DNA from: Halictus rubicundus
Taxonomy: Eukaryota; Arthropoda; Insecta; Hymenoptera; Halictidae
Direction of reading: 5' to 3'
DNA: 64,000 nucleotides
Assembly: GCF_050948215.1 (NCBI RefSeq)
Contig: NW_027489064.1
Coordinates: 1-64,000, forward strand
The translations under genes and the position numbers were made by a program. Positions 28,719 through 43,543 of the stretch are shown piece by piece. Under the pieces are notes generated by a model. That model searched no databases, was not told the origin of the DNA, and worked only from the letters and a program-made list of their open reading frames with translations. Every line of letters starts with the position of its first letter. Within the stretch, counting starts at the first letter, position 1.

Positions 28719-31700
28719 ATAGGATAGGGTAGAGGATAGGATAGTATAGAGGATATAATAGGATTGAGGAAAGGATAGGATAGAGGATAGGATAGGATAG
28801 AGGATAGGATAGGATAGAGGATAGGATAGGATAGAGGATAGGATAGGATAGAGGATAGGATAGGATATAGGATATAGGATAGGATAGGATAGAGGATAGG
28901 ATAGGATAGAGGATAAGATAGGATAGAGGATAGGATAGGATAGAGGATAGGATAGGATAGAGGATAGGATAGAGGATAGGATAGAGGATAGGATAGGATA
29001 GAGGATAGGATGGGATAGACGATAGAGGATGCGATGCATGATAGGATATGATAGAGGATAGGATAGGATGGAGGACAGGATAGGATAGAGGATAGGATAG
29101 GATAGAGGATAGGATAGGATAGAGGATAGGATAGGATAGAGGAAAGGGTAGAGGATAGGATAGGATAGAGGATAGGATAGGATAGAGGATAGGAGAGGAT
29201 ACGATAGAGGATAGTATAGATGATAGGATAGGTTAGAGGATCTGATAGAGGATAGGATGGGATAGAGGATAGGATAGGATAGGATAGAGGATAGGATAGG
29301 ATAGAGGATAGGATAGGATAGAGGATAGGATAGGATAGAGGATAGGATAGGATAGAGGATTGGATATGATAGAGGATAGGATAGAGGATAAAATAGGATA
29401 GATGATATTATAGGATAGAGGATAGGATATGATAGAGTAAACGATATTATAGAGGATAGGATAGAGGATAGGATAGGATCGAGGATAGGATAGAGGATAG
29501 GATAGAGGATAGGATAGGATAGGGGATAGGATAGGATAGAGGATCGCATAGAGGATAGGATAGGATAGAGGATAGGATAGGATAGAGGATAGGATAGGAT
29601 AGAGGATAGGATAGGATAGAGGATAGGATAGGATAGAGGATAGGATAGGATAGAGGATAGGATAGGATACGATAGAGGATAGTATAGATGATAGGATAGG
29701 TTAGAGGATCTGATAGAGGATAGGATAGGATAGAGGATAGGATTGGATAGAGGATAGGATTGGATAGAGGATAGGATAGAGGATAGGATAGAGGATAGGA
29801 TAGAGGATAGGATAGGATAGAGGATAGGATAGGATAGAGGATAGGATAGGATAGAGGGTAGAGGATAGGATAGGATAGAGGATAGGATAGGATAGAGAAT
29901 AGGATAGGATAGAGGATAAGATAGGATAGAGTGTAGGAAAGTATTGATGACAAGATGTGTGAGAGGATATTATAGTATAGAGTATATGATAGGATACAGA
30001 ATAGGATAGGATATAGGATAGAGAATAGGATAGGATATAGGATAGAGAATAGGATAGGATATAGGATAGGATAGGATAGAGGATAGGACAGGATAGAGGA
30101 TAGGATAGGATAGAGGATAGGATATCATACAGTATAGGATAGAGGATGGAGGATAGGATAGGATAGAGGATAAGATAGGATAGAGCGTAGGAAAGTATTC
30201 ATGATAGGATATGTGAGAGGATAGGATAGTATAGAGTTTAGGATTGGATAGAGAATAGGATAGGATATAGGATAGAGAATAGCATAGGATATAGGATAGA
30301 GAATAGGATAGGATATAGGATATTATAGGATAGAGGATAGGATAGGATAGAGGATAGGATAGGATAGAGGGTAGGATAGCATAGATGATAGGATAGGATA
30401 GAGGATAGGATGGAGGATAGGATAGGATAGAGGATAGTATAGGATAGAGCTTAGGATAGGATACAGGATAGGATAGGATAGAGGATAGGATAGGATAGAG
30501 GATAGGATAGGTAATTGGATAGGATAGAGTATAGGATAAGGTAGAGGATAGGATAGGATAGAGGATATAATAGGATAGAGGATAGGATAGGATAGAGGAT
30601 TTGATAGGATAGAGGATATGATAGGATAAAGGATAGGATAGGATAGAGGATAGGATAGGGTAGAGGATAGGATAGGATAGAGGATATAATAGGATTAAGG
30701 AAAGGATAGGATAGAGGATAGGATAGGATAGAGGATAGGATAGGATAGAGGATAGGATAGGATAGAGGATAGGATAGGATAGAGGATAGGATAGGATATA
30801 GGATATAGGATAGGATAGGATAGAGGATAGGATAGGATAGAGGATAAGATAGGATAGAGGATAGGATAGGATAGAGGATAGGATAGGATAGAGGATAGGA
30901 TAGAGGATAGGATAGAGGATAGTATAGGATAGAGGATAGGATAGGATAGAGGATAGGATGGGATAGAGGATAGGATAGGATTGAGGATAGGATAGGATAG
31001 GATAGAGGATAGGATAGGATAGAGGATTGGATATGATAGAGGATAGGATAGAGGATAGAATAGGATAGATGATATTATAGGATAGAGGATAGGATATGAT
31101 AGAGTAAAAGATATTATAGAGGATAGGATAGAGGATAGGATAGGATCAAGGATAGGATAGAGGATAGGATAGAGGATAGGATAGGATAGGGGATAGGATA
31201 GGATAGAGGATCGGATAGAGGATAGGATCGGATAGAGGATAGGATAGGATAGAGGATAGGATAGGAAAGAGGGTAGGATAGGATAGAGGAGAGGATAGGA
31301 TAGAGGATAGGATAGGATAGAGGATAGGATAGGATAGAGGATAGGATAGGATACGATAGAGGATAGTATAGATGATAGGATAGGTTAGAGGATCTGATAG
31401 AGGATAGGATAGGATAGAGGATAGGATAGGATAGAGGATAGAATAGGATAGAGAATAGGATAGGATAGAGGATCGGATAGAAGATAGGATAGGATAGAGG
31501 ATAGGATAGGATAGAGGATAGTATATGATAGAGGATAGGATAGAATAGAGGATAGGATAGGATTGAGGATAGGATAGGATAGAGGATAGGATAGAATAGA
31601 GGATAGGATAGGATTGAGGATAGGATAGGATAGAGGATAGGATAGAGGATAGGATGGAGGATAGGATAGAGGATAGGATAGGATAGAGAATAGGATAGGA

Positions 31701-34700
31701 TAGAGGATCGGATAGAAGATAGGATAGGATAGAGGATAGGATAGGATAGAGGATAGTATATGATAGAGGATAGGATAGAATAGAGGATAGGATAGGATTG
31801 AGGATAGGATAGGATAGAGGATAGGATAGAATAGAGGATAGGATAGGATTGAGGATAGGATAGGATAGAGGATAGGATAGAGGATAGGATAGAGGATAGG
31901 ATAGAGGATAGGATAGAGGATTGGATAGGATAGATTATCGGATAGTTGGATAGGATAGGATAGAGGAAAGGATATAATAGAGGATAGGATAGGTAATTGC
32001 ATAGGATAGCGGATAGGATAAGGTAGAGGATAGTATAGGATAGAGGATAGGATAGGATAGAGGATAGGATAGGATAAAGGATAGGATAGGATAGAGGATA
32101 GGATAGGATAGAGGATAGGATAGGATAGAGGATAGGATAGGATAGAGGATAGGATAGGATAGAGGATAGGATAGGATAGAGGATAGGATAGGATAGAGGA
32201 TAGGATAGAGGATAGGATAGGATAGAGGATAGGATAGGATAGAGGATAGGATAGGATAGAGGATTGGATAGGTAAATGGATAGGATAGAGTATAGAATAA
32301 GGTAGAGGATAGGATAGGATAGAGGATATAATAGGATAGAGGATAGGATAGGATAGAGGATAGGATAGGATAGAGGATAGGATAGGATAGAGGATAGGAT
32401 AGGATAGAGGATAGGATAGGATAGAGGATAGGATAGGATACAGGATAGGATAGGATAGAGGATAGGATAGAGGATAGGATAGGATAGAGGATAGGATAGG
32501 ATAGAGGATAGGATGGGATAGAGGATAGGATAGGATAGAGGATAGAATAGGATAGAGGATAGGGTAGGATAGAGGATAGGATAGGAAAGGGGATAGGATA
32601 GGATAGAGGATAGGATAGGATAGAGGATAGGATAGGATAGAGGATAGGATAGAGGATAGGATAGGATAGAGGATAGGATAGGATAGAGGATAGGATAGGA
32701 TACAGGATAGGATAGGATAGAGGATAGGATAGAGGATAGGATAGGATAGAGGATAGGATGGGATAGAGGATAGGATAGGATAGAGGATAGAATAGGATAG
32801 AGGATAGGTTAGGATAGAAGATAGGATAGGATAGAGGATAGGATAGGATAGAGGATAGGATAGGATGGGATAGAGGATAGGATAGGATAGAGGATATAAT
32901 AGGATTCAGGAAAGGATAGGATAGAGGATAGGATAGGATAGAGGATAGGATAGGATAGAGGATAGGATAGGATAGAGTATACGATAGAGGATTGGATATG
33001 ATAGAGGATAGGATTGAGGATACGATAGAGGATAGGATAGAGGATAGGATAAGATAGAGGATAGGATAGGATAGAGGATATGATAGGATAGATGATCGGA
33101 TAGAGGATAGGATAGGATAGAGGATAGGATTGGAAAGAGGGTAGGATAGGATAGAGGATAGGATAGGATAGAGGATAGGATAGGATAGGATAGAGGATAG
33201 GATAGGATAGAGGATAGGATAGGATAGAGGATAGAATAGGATAGAGGATAGGATAGGATAGATTATAGGATAGAGGATAGGATAGGATAGAGGATAGGAT
33301 AGAGGATAGGATAGGATAGAGGATAGGATAGGATAGAGGATAGGATAGGATAGAGGATAGGATAGGATAGAGGATAGAATAGGATAGAGGATAGGATAGG
33401 ATAGGATAGAGGATAGGATAGGATAGAGGATAGAATAGGATAGAGGATAGGATAGGATAGGATAGAGGATCGGATAGAAGATAGGATAGGATAGAGGATA
33501 GGATAGGATAGAGGATAGGATAGGATAGAGGATAGGATAGGATAGAGGATAGGATAGGATAGAGGATAGGATAGGATAGAGGATAGGATAGGATAGAGGA
33601 TAGGATAGGATAGAGGATAGGATAGGATACAGGATAGGATAGGATAGATGATAGGATAGAGGATAGGATAGGATAGAGGATAGGATAGGATAGAGGATAG
33701 GATGGGATAGAGGATAGGATAGGATAGAGGATAGAATAGGATAGAGGATAGGGTAGGATAGAGGATAGGATAGGATAGAGGATAGGATAGGATAGAGGAT
33801 AGGATAGGATAGAGGATAGGATAGGATACAGGATAGGATAGGATAGATGATAGGATAGAGGATAGGATAGGATAGAGGATAGGATAGGATACAGGATAGG
33901 ATAGGATAGAGGATAGGATAGAGGATAGGATAGGATAGAGGATAGGATAGGATAGAGGATAGGATAGGATAGAGGATAGGATAGGATAGAGGATAGGATA
34001 GGATAGAGGATAGGATAGGATAGAGGATAGGATAGGATAGAGGATAGGATAGGATAGAGGATAGGATAGGATAGAGGATAGGATAGGATAGAGGATAGGA
34101 TAGGATAGAGGATAGGATAGGATAGAGGATAGGATAGGATAGAGGATAGGATAGGATACAGGATAGGATAGGATAGATGATAGGATAGAGGATAGGATAG
34201 GATAGAGGATAGGATAGGATAGAGGATAGGATGGGATAGAGGATAGGATAGGATAGAGGATAGAATAGGATAGAGGATAGGGTTGGATAGAGGATAGGAT
34301 AGGAAAGGGGATAGGATAGGATAGAGGATAGGATAGGATAGAGGATAGGATAGGATAGAGGATAGGATAGAGGATAGGATAGGATAGAGGATAGGATAGG
34401 TTAGAGGATAGGATAGGATACAGGATAGGATAGGATAGAGGATAGGATAGAGGATAGGATAGGATAGAGGATAGGATAGAGGATAGGATGGGATAGAGGA
34501 TAGGATAGGATAGAGGATAGAATAGGATAGAGGATAGGTTAGGATAGAGGATAGGATAGGATAGAGGATAGGATAGGATAGAGGATAGGATAGGATGGGA
34601 TAGAGGATAGGATAGGATAGAGGATATAATAGGATTGAGGAAAGGATAGGATAGAGGATAGGATAGGATAGAGGATAGGATAGGATAGGATAGAGGATAG

Positions 34701-37700
34701 GATAGGATAGAGGATAGGATAGGATAGAGGATAGAATAGGATAGAGGATAGGATAGGATAGAGGATAGGATAGGATACAGGATAGGATAGGATAGAGGAT
34801 AGGATAGAGGATAGGATAGGATAGAGGATAGGATAGGATAGAGGATAGGATGGGATAGAGGATAGGATAGGATAGAGGATAGAATAGGATAGAGGATAGG
34901 GTAGGATAGAGGATAGGATAGGAAAGGGGATAGGATAGGATAGAGGATAGGATAGGATAGAGGATAGGATAGGATAGAGGATAGGATAGAGGATAGGATA
35001 GGATAGAGGATAGGATAGGATAGAGGATAGGATAGGATACAGGATAGGATAGGATAGAGGATAGGATAGAGGATAGGATAGGATAGAGGATAGGATAGAG
35101 GATAGGATGGGATAGAGGATAGGATAGGATAGAGGATAGAATAGGATAGAGGATAGGTTAGGATAGAGGATAGGATAGGATAGAGGATAGGATAGGATGG
35201 GATAGAGGATAGGATAGGATAGAGGATATAATGGGATTGAGGAAAGGATAGGATAGAGGATAGGATAGGATAGAGGATAGGATAGGATAGAGGATAGGAT
35301 AGGATAGAGTATACGATAGAGGATTGGATATGATAGAGGATAGGATTGAGGATACGATAGAGGATAGGATAGAGGATAGGATAAGATAGAGGATAGGATA
35401 GGATAGAGGATATGATAGGATAGATGATCGGATAGAGGATAGGATAGGATAGAGGATAGGATTGGAAAGAGGGTAGGATAGGATAGAGGATAGGATAGGA
35501 TAGAGGATAGGATAGGATAGGATAGAGGATAGGATAGGATAGAGGATAGGATAGGATAGAGGATAGAATAGGATAGAGGATAGGATAGGATAGAGGATAG
35601 GATAGGATAGAGGATAGGATAGAGGATAGGATAGAGGATAGGATAGGATAGAGGATAGGATAGGAAAGGGGATAGGATAGGATACAGGATAGGATAGGAT
35701 AGAGGATAGGATAGAGGATAGGATAGGATGGAGGATAGGATAGAGGATAGGATAGGATAGAGGATAGGATAGGATAGGATAGAGGATAGGATAGGATAGA
35801 GGATAGGATAGGATAGAGGATAGGATAGGATAGAGGATAGGATAGGATAGAGGATAGGATAGGATAGAGGATAGGATAGGATAGAGGATAGGATAGGATA
35901 GAGGATAGGATAGGATACAGGATAGGATAGGATAGATGATAGGATAGAGGATAGGATAGGATAGAGGATAGGATAGGATAGAGGATAGGATGGGATAGAG
36001 GATAGGATAGGATAGAGGATAGAATAGGATAGAGGATAGGGTAGGATAGAGGATAGGATAGGAAAGGGGATAGGATAGGATAGAGGATAGGATAGGATAG
36101 AGGATAGGATAGGATAGAGGATAGGATAGAGGATAGGATAGGATAGAGGATAGGATAGGTTAGAGGATAGGATAGGATAGAGGATAGGATAGGATAGAGG
36201 ATAGGATAGGATAGAGGATAGGATAGAGGATAGGATAGGATAGAGGCTAGGATAGAGGATAGGATGGGATAGAGGATAGGATAGGATAGAGGATAGAATA
36301 GGATAGAGGATAGGTTAGGATAGAGGATAGGATAGGATAGAGGATAGGATAGGATAGTGGATAGGATAGGATAGAGGATAGGATAGAGGATAGGATAGGA
36401 TAGAGGATAGGATAGGATAGAGGATAGGATAGGATAGAGGATAGGATAGGATAGAGGATAGGATAGGATAGAGGATAGGATAGGATAGAGGATAGGATAG
36501 GATACAGGATAGGATAGGATAGATGATAGGATAGAGGATAGGATAGGATAGAGGATAGGATAGGATAGAGGATAGGATGGGATAGAGGATAGGATAGGAT
36601 AGAGGATAGAATAGGATAGAGGATAGGGTTGGATAGAGGATAGGATAGGAAAGGGGATAGGATAGGATAGAGGATAGGATAGGATAGAGGATAGGATAGG
36701 ATAGAGGATAGGATAGGATAGAGGATAGGATAGGTTAGAGGATAGGATAGGATACAGGATACGATAGGATAGAGGATAGGATAGAGCATAGGATAGGATA
36801 GAGGATAGGATAGAGGATAGGATGGGATAGAGGATAGGATAGGATAGAGGATAGAATAGGATAGAGGATAGGTTAGGATAGAGGATAGGATAGGATAGAG
36901 GATAGGATAGGATAGAGGATAGGATAGGATGGGATAGAGGATAGGATAGGATAGAGGATATAATAGGATTGAGGAAAGGATAGGATAGAGGATAGGATAG
37001 GATAGAGGATAGGATAGGATAGGATAGAGGATAGGATAGGATAGAGGATAGGATAGGATAGAGGATAGAATAGGATAGAGGATAGGATAGGATAGAGGAT
37101 AGGATAGGATACAGGATAGGATAGGATAGAGGATAGGATAGAGGATAGGATAGGATAGAGGATAGGATAGGATAGAGGATAGGATGGGATAGAGGATAGG
37201 ATAGGATAGAGGATAGAATAGGATAGAGGATAGGGTAGGATAGAGGATAGGATAGGAAAGGGGATAGGATAGGATAGAGGATAGGATAGGATAGAGGATA
37301 GGATAGGATAGAGGATAGGATAGAGGATAGGATAGGATAGAGGATAGGATAGGATAGAGGATAGGATAGGATACAGGATAGGATAGGATAGAGGATAGGA
37401 TAGAGGATAGGATAGGATAGAGGATAGGATAGAGGATAGGATGGGATAGAGGATAGGATAGGATAGAGGATAGAATAGGATAGAGGATAGGTTAGGATAG
37501 ATGATAGGATAGGATAGAGGATAGGATAGGATGGGATAGAGGATAGGATAGGATAGAGGATATAATAGGATTGAGGAAAGGATAGGATAGAGGATAGGAT
37601 AGGATAGAGGATAGGATAGGATAGAGGATAGGATAGGATAGAGTATACGATAGAGGATTGGATATGATAGAGGATAGGATTGAGGATACGATAGAGGATA

Positions 37701-40319
37701 GGATAGAGGATAGGATAAGATAGAGGATAGGATAGGATAGAGGATAGGATAGGATAGAGGATAGGATAGGATAGAGGATAGGTTAGGATAGAGGATAGGA
37801 TAGGATAGAGGATAGGATAGGATAGAGGATAGGATAGGATAGAGGATAGGATAGGATAGGATAGAGGATAGGATAGGATAGAGGATAGGATAGGATAGAG
37901 GATAGAATAGGATAGAGGATAGGATAGGATAGAGGATAGGATAGAGGATTGGATATGATAGAGGATAGGATTGAGGATACGATAGAGGATAGGATAGAGG
38001 ATAGGATAAGATAGAGGATAGGATAGGATAGAGGATATGATAGGATAGATGATCGGATAGAGGATAGGATAGGATAGAGGATAGGATTGGAAAGAGGGTA
38101 GGATAGGATAGAGGATAGGATAGGATAGAGGATAGGATAGGATAGGATAGAGGATAGGATAGGATAGAGGATAGGATAGGATAGAGGATAGAATAGGATA
38201 GAGGATAGGATAGGATAGAGGATAGGATAGGATAGAGGATCGGATAGAAGATAGGATAGGATAGAGGATAGGATAGGATAGAGGATAGAATAGGATAGAG
38301 GATAGGATAGGATAGAGGATAGGATAGGATAGAGGATAGTATATGATAGAGGATAGGATTGAGGATACGATAGAGGATAGGATAGAGGATAGGATAGGAT
38401 AGAGGATAGGATAGAGGATAGGATGGGATAGAGGATAGGATAGGATAGAGGATAGGATAGGATAGAGGATAGGATAGGATAGTGGATAGGATAGGATAGA
38501 GGATAGGATAGGATAGAGGATAGGATAGGATAGGATAGAGGATAGGATAGGATAGAGGATATAATAGGATTGAGGAAAGGATAGGATAGAGGATAGGATA
38601 GGATAGAGGATAGGATAGGATAGAGTATACGATAGAGGATTGGATATGTTAGAGGATAGGATTGAGGATACGATAGAGGATAGGATAGAGGATAGGATAA
38701 GATAGAGGATAGGATAGGATAGAGGATATGATAGGATAGATGATCGGATAGAGGATAGGATAGGATAGAGGATAGGATTGGAAAGAGGGTAGGATAGGAT
38801 AGAGGATAGGATAGGATAGAGGATAGGATAGGATAGGATAGAGGATAGGATAGGATAGAGGATAGGATAGGATAGAGGATAGAATAGGATAGAGGATAGG
38901 ATAGGATAGAGGATAGGATAGGATAGAGGATCGGATAGAAGATAGGATAGGATTGAGGATAGGATAGGATAGAGGATAGAATAGGATAGAGGATAGGATA
39001 GGATAGAGGATAGGATAGGATAGAGGATAGTATATGATAGAGGATAGGATTGAGGATACGATAGAGGATAGGATAGAGGATAGGATAGGATAGAGGATAG
39101 GATTGAGGATAGGATAGAGGATAGGATAGAGGATAGGATAGAGGATAGGATAGGATAGAGGATAGGATAGGATAAAGGATAGGATAGGATAGGATAGAGG
39201 ATAGGAAAGGATAGAGGATGGGATAGGATAGAGGATAGGATTGGATAGAGGAAAGTATAGGATAGAGGATAGGATAGGAAAGGGGATAGGATAGGATAGA
39301 GGATAGGATAGGATAGAGGATAGGATAGAGGATAGGATAGGATAGAGGATATGATAGGATAGAGGATAGGATAGGATAGAGGATAGGATAGGATAGAGGA
39401 TAGGATAGGATAGAGGATAGGATAGGATAGAGGATAGGATAGGATAGAGGATAGGATAGGATAGAGGATAGGATACAGGATAGGATAGGATAGAGGATAG
39501 GATAGAGGATAGGATAGGATAGAGGATAGGATAGGATAGAGGATAGGATAGGATACAGGATAGGATAGGATAGAGGATAGGATAGAGGATAGGATAGGAT
39601 AGAGGATAGGATTGGAAAGAGGGTAGGATAGGATAGAGGATAGGATAGGATAGAGGATAGGATAGGATAGGATAGAGGATAGGATAGGATAGAGGATAGG
39701 ATAGGATAGAGGATAGAATAGGATAGAGGATAGGATAGGATAGAGGATAGGATAGGATAGAGGATAGGATAGAGGATAGGATAGAGGATAGGATAGGATA
39801 GAGGATAGGATAGAGGATAGGATAGGATGGAGGATAGGATAGAGGATAGGATAGGATAGAGGATAGGATAGGATAGGATAGAGGATAGGATAGGATAGAG
39901 GATAGGATAGGATAGAGGATAGGATAGGATAGAGGATAGGATAGGATAGAGGATAGGATAGGATAGAGGATAGGATAGGATAGAGGATAGGATAGGATAC
40001 AGGATAGGATAGGATAGATGATAGGATAGAGGATAGGATAGGATAGAGGATAGGATAGGATAGAGGATAGGATGGGATAGAGGATAGGATAGGATAGAGG
40101 ATAGAATAGGATAGAGGATAGGGTAGGATAGAGGATAGGATAGGAAAGGGGATAGGATAGGATAGAGGATAGGATAGGATAGAGGATAGGATAGGATAGA
40201 GGATAGGATAGAGGATAGGATAGGATAGAGGATAGGATAGGTTAGAGGATAGGATAGGATAGAGGATAGGATAGGATAGAGGATAGGATAGGATAGAGGA
40301 TAGGATAGGATAGAGGATA

Positions 40320-42590
40320 GGATGGGATAGAGGATAGGATAGGATAGAGGATAGAATAGGATAGAGGATAGGGTAGGATAGAGGATAGGATAGGAAAGGG
40401 GATAGGATAGGATAGAGGATAGGATAGGATAGAGGATAGGATAGGATAGAGGATAGGATAGAGGATAGGATAGGATAGAGGATAGGATAGGATAGAGGAT
40501 AGGATAGGATACAGGATAGGATAGGATAGAGGATAGGATAGAGGATAGGATAGGATAGAGGATAGGATAGAGGATAGGATGGGATAGAGGATAGGATAGG
40601 ATAGAGGATAGAATAGGATAGAGGATAGGTTAGGATAGAGGATAGGATAGGATAGAGGATAGGATAGGATGGGATAGAGGATAGGATAGGATAGAGGATA
40701 TAATAGGATTGAGGAAAGGATAGGATAGAGGATAGGATAGGATAGAGGATAGGATAGGATAGAGGATAGGATAGGATAGAGTATACGATAGAGGATTGGA
40801 TATGATAGAGGATAGGATTGAGGATACGATAGAGGATAGGATAGAGGATAGGATAAGATAGAGGATAGGATAGGATAGAGGATAGGATAGGATAGAGGAT
40901 AGGATAGGATAGAGGATAGGTTAGGATAGAGGATAGGATAGGATAGAGGATAGGATAGGATAGAGGATAGGATAGGATAGAGGATAGGATAGGATAGGAT
41001 AGAGGATAGGATAGGATAGAGGATAGGATAGGATAGAGGATAGAATAGGATAGAGGATAGGATAGGATAGAGGATAGGATAGAGGATTGGATATGATAGA
41101 GGATAGGATTGAGGATACGATAGAGGATAGGATAGAGGATAGGATAAGATAGAGGATAGGATAGGATAGAGGATATGATAGGATAGATGATCGGATAGAG
41201 GATAGGATAGGATAGAGGATAGGATTGGAAAGAGGGTAGGATAGGATAGAGGATAGGATAGGATAGAGGATAGGATAGGATAGGATAGAGGATAGGATAG
41301 GATAGAGGATAGGATAGGATAGAGGATAGAATAGGATAGAGGATAGGATAGGATAGAGGATAGGATAGGATAGAGGATCGGATAGAAGATAGGATAGGAT
41401 AGAGGATAGGATAGGATAGAGGATAGAATAGGATAGAGGATAGGATAGGATAGAGGATAGGATAGGATAGAGGATAGTATATGATAGAGGATAGGATTGA
41501 GGATACGATAGAGGATAGGATAGAGGATAGGATAGGATAGAGGATAGGATAGAGGATAGGATGGGATAGAGGATAGGATAGGATAGAGGATAGGATAGGA
41601 TAGAGGATAGGATAGGATAGTGGATAGGATAGGATAGAGGATAGGATAGGATAGAGGATAGGATAGGATAGGATAGAGGATAGGATAGGATAGAGGATAT
41701 AATAGGATTGAGGAAAGGATAGGATAGAGGATAGGATAGGATAGAGGATAGGATAGGATAGAGTATACGATAGAGGATTGGATATGTTAGAGGATAGGAT
41801 TGAGGATACGATAGAGGATAGGATAGAGGATAGGATAAGATAGAGGATAGGATAGGATAGAGGATATGATAGGATAGATGATCGGATAGAGGATAGGATA
41901 GGATAGAGGATAGGATTGGAAAGAGGGTAGGATAGGATAGAGGATAGGATAGGATAGAGGATAGGATAGGATACGATAGAGGATAGGATAGGATAGAGGA
42001 TAGGATAGGATAGAGGATAGAATAGGATAGAGGATAGGATAGGATAGAGGATAGGATAGGATAGAGGATCGGATAGAAGATAGGATAGGATAGAGGATAG
42101 GATAGGATAGAGGATAGAATAGGATAGAGGATAGGATAGGATAGAGGATAGGATAGGATAGAGGATAGTATATGATAGAGGATAGGATTGAGGATACGAT
42201 AGAGGATAGGATAGAGGATAGGATAGGATAGAGGATAGGATTGAGGATAGGATAGAGGATAGGATAGAGGATAGGATAGAGGATAGGATAGGATAGAGGA
42301 TAGGATAGGATAAAGGATAGGATAGGATAGGATAGAGGATAGGAAAGGATAGAGGATGGGATAGGATAGAGGATAGGATTGGATAGAGGAAAGTATAGGA
42401 TAGAGGATAGGATAGGAAAGGGGATAGGATAGGATAGAGGATAGGATAGGATAGAGGATAGGATAGAGGATAGGATAGGATAGAGGATATGATAGGATAG
42501 AGGATAGGATAGGATAGAGGATAGGATAGGATAGAGGATAGGATAGGATAGAGGATAGGATAGGATAGAGGATAGGATAGGATAGAGGAT
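40320..42590. repeat. Higher-order repeat, left of the retroelement (partner 44,551-46,821)
   Basis: Variant positions match at a constant offset of 4,231 bp: GATGGG at 40,323 and 44,554, TACAGG at 40,510 and 44,741, GAGTATACG at 40,779 and 45,010, ATTGAGG at ~42,240 and 46,471, and GGAAAGG at 42,417 and 46,648. The offset includes the inserted element (711 bp plus one 18 bp target copy), so the satellite period itself is about 3.5 kb. Homology fades near 42,590. Confidence 0.8.
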
Positions 42591-43525
42591 AGGATACAGG
42601 ATAGGATAGGATAGAGGATAGGATAGAGGATAGGATAGGATAGAGGATAGGATAGGATAGAGGATAGGATAGGATACAGGATAGGATAGGATAGAGGATA
42701 GGATAGAGGATAGGATAGGATAGAGGATAGGATTGGAAAGAGGGTAGGATAGGATAGAGGATAGGATAGGATAGAGGATAGGATAGGATAGGATAGAGGA
42801 TAGGATAGGATAGAGGATAGGATAGGATAGAGGATAGAATAGGATAGAGGATAGGATAGGATAGAGGATAGGATAGGATAGAGGATAGGATAGAGGATAG
42901 GATAGAGGATAGGATAGGATAGAGGATAGGATAGAGGATAGGATAGGATGGAGGATAGGATAGAGGATAGGATAGGATAGAGGATAGGATAGGATAGGAT
43001 AGAGGATAGGATAGGATAGAGGATAGGATAGGATAGAGGATAGGATAGGATAGAGGATAGGATAGGATAGAGGATAGGATAGGATAGAGGATAGGATAGG
43101 ATAGAGGATAGGATAGGATACAGGATAGGATAGGATAGATGATAGGATAGAGGATAGGATAGGATAGAGGATAGGATAGGATAGAGGATAGGATGGGATA
43201 GAGGATAGGATAGGATAGAGGATAGAATAGGATAGAGGATAGGGTTGGATAGAGGATAGGATAGGAAAGGGGATAGGATAGGATAGAGGATAGGATAGGA
43301 TAGAGGATAGGATAGGATAGAGGATAGGATAGAGGATAGGATAGAGGATAGGATAGGATAGAGGATAGGATAGGTTAGAGGATAGGATAGGATACAGGAT
43401 ACGATAGGATAGAGGATAGGATAGAGCATAGGATAGGATAGAGGATAGGATAGAGGATAGGATGGGATAGAGGATAGGATAGGATAGAGGATAGAATAGG
43501 ATAGAGGATAGGTTAGGATAGAGGA

Positions 43526-43543
43526 TAGGATAGGATAGAGGAT
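43526..43543. repeat. Target-site duplication, left copy (18 bp)
   Basis: TAGGATAGGATAGAGGAT lies immediately before the element and is repeated exactly after its A tail at 44,255-44,272. In a periodic satellite a match alone is weak evidence. However, 18 bp is the only exact non-trivial overlap I find; the next possible length, 35 bp, carries a mismatch. Removing the element plus one copy also gives the sequence seen uninterrupted at about 34,537-34,600. Confidence 0.75.

Larger units (their letters stand above)
18366..31430. repeat. Diverged GGATA satellite subfamily, block B
   Basis: The same pentamer-based satellite continues with a different, richer set of variants: ATAGAGAATAGGATAGGATAT, ATACAGAATAGG, GGATGGAGGATAGG, GAGAGGATTGAGG, GATTGCGGATGGG, GGACAGGATACGATAG and GTGTGAGAGGATATTATAG. 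The start is set at AGTGGAAAGAGGG (18,367 onward), a variant shared exactly with 57,376 onward. Higher-order repeats of ~1.14, ~1.7-1.8 and ~2.65 kb occur inside it. No gene is visible. The right edge, where block A-like variants such as GATCGGATAGAAG resume, is approximate. Confidence 0.85.
31431..43543. repeat. Regular GGATA/GGATAGA satellite, block C
   Basis: This block returns to the regular 12-mer-rich array. A higher-order period of about 3.1 kb is visible: GAGTATACG at 37,641 and 40,779, GGATATGTTAG at about 38,643 and 41,781, and GGAAAGG in GATAGGAAAGG at 39,206 and 42,344 are all 3,138 bp apart. Spacings of about 2.33 kb separate the earlier GAGTATACG markers at 32,975, 35,307 and 37,641. 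The left edge is approximate; the right edge is the exact junction with the retroelement. No gene is visible. Confidence 0.92.

Noticed and set aside
1..43543. Canonical telomere array (TTAGG or similar)
   Set aside because: The core is GGATA/GGATAGA, and TTAGG-type units (GGTTAGG) appear only as scattered variants. Similarity to telomeric sequence is noted as a hypothesis only.
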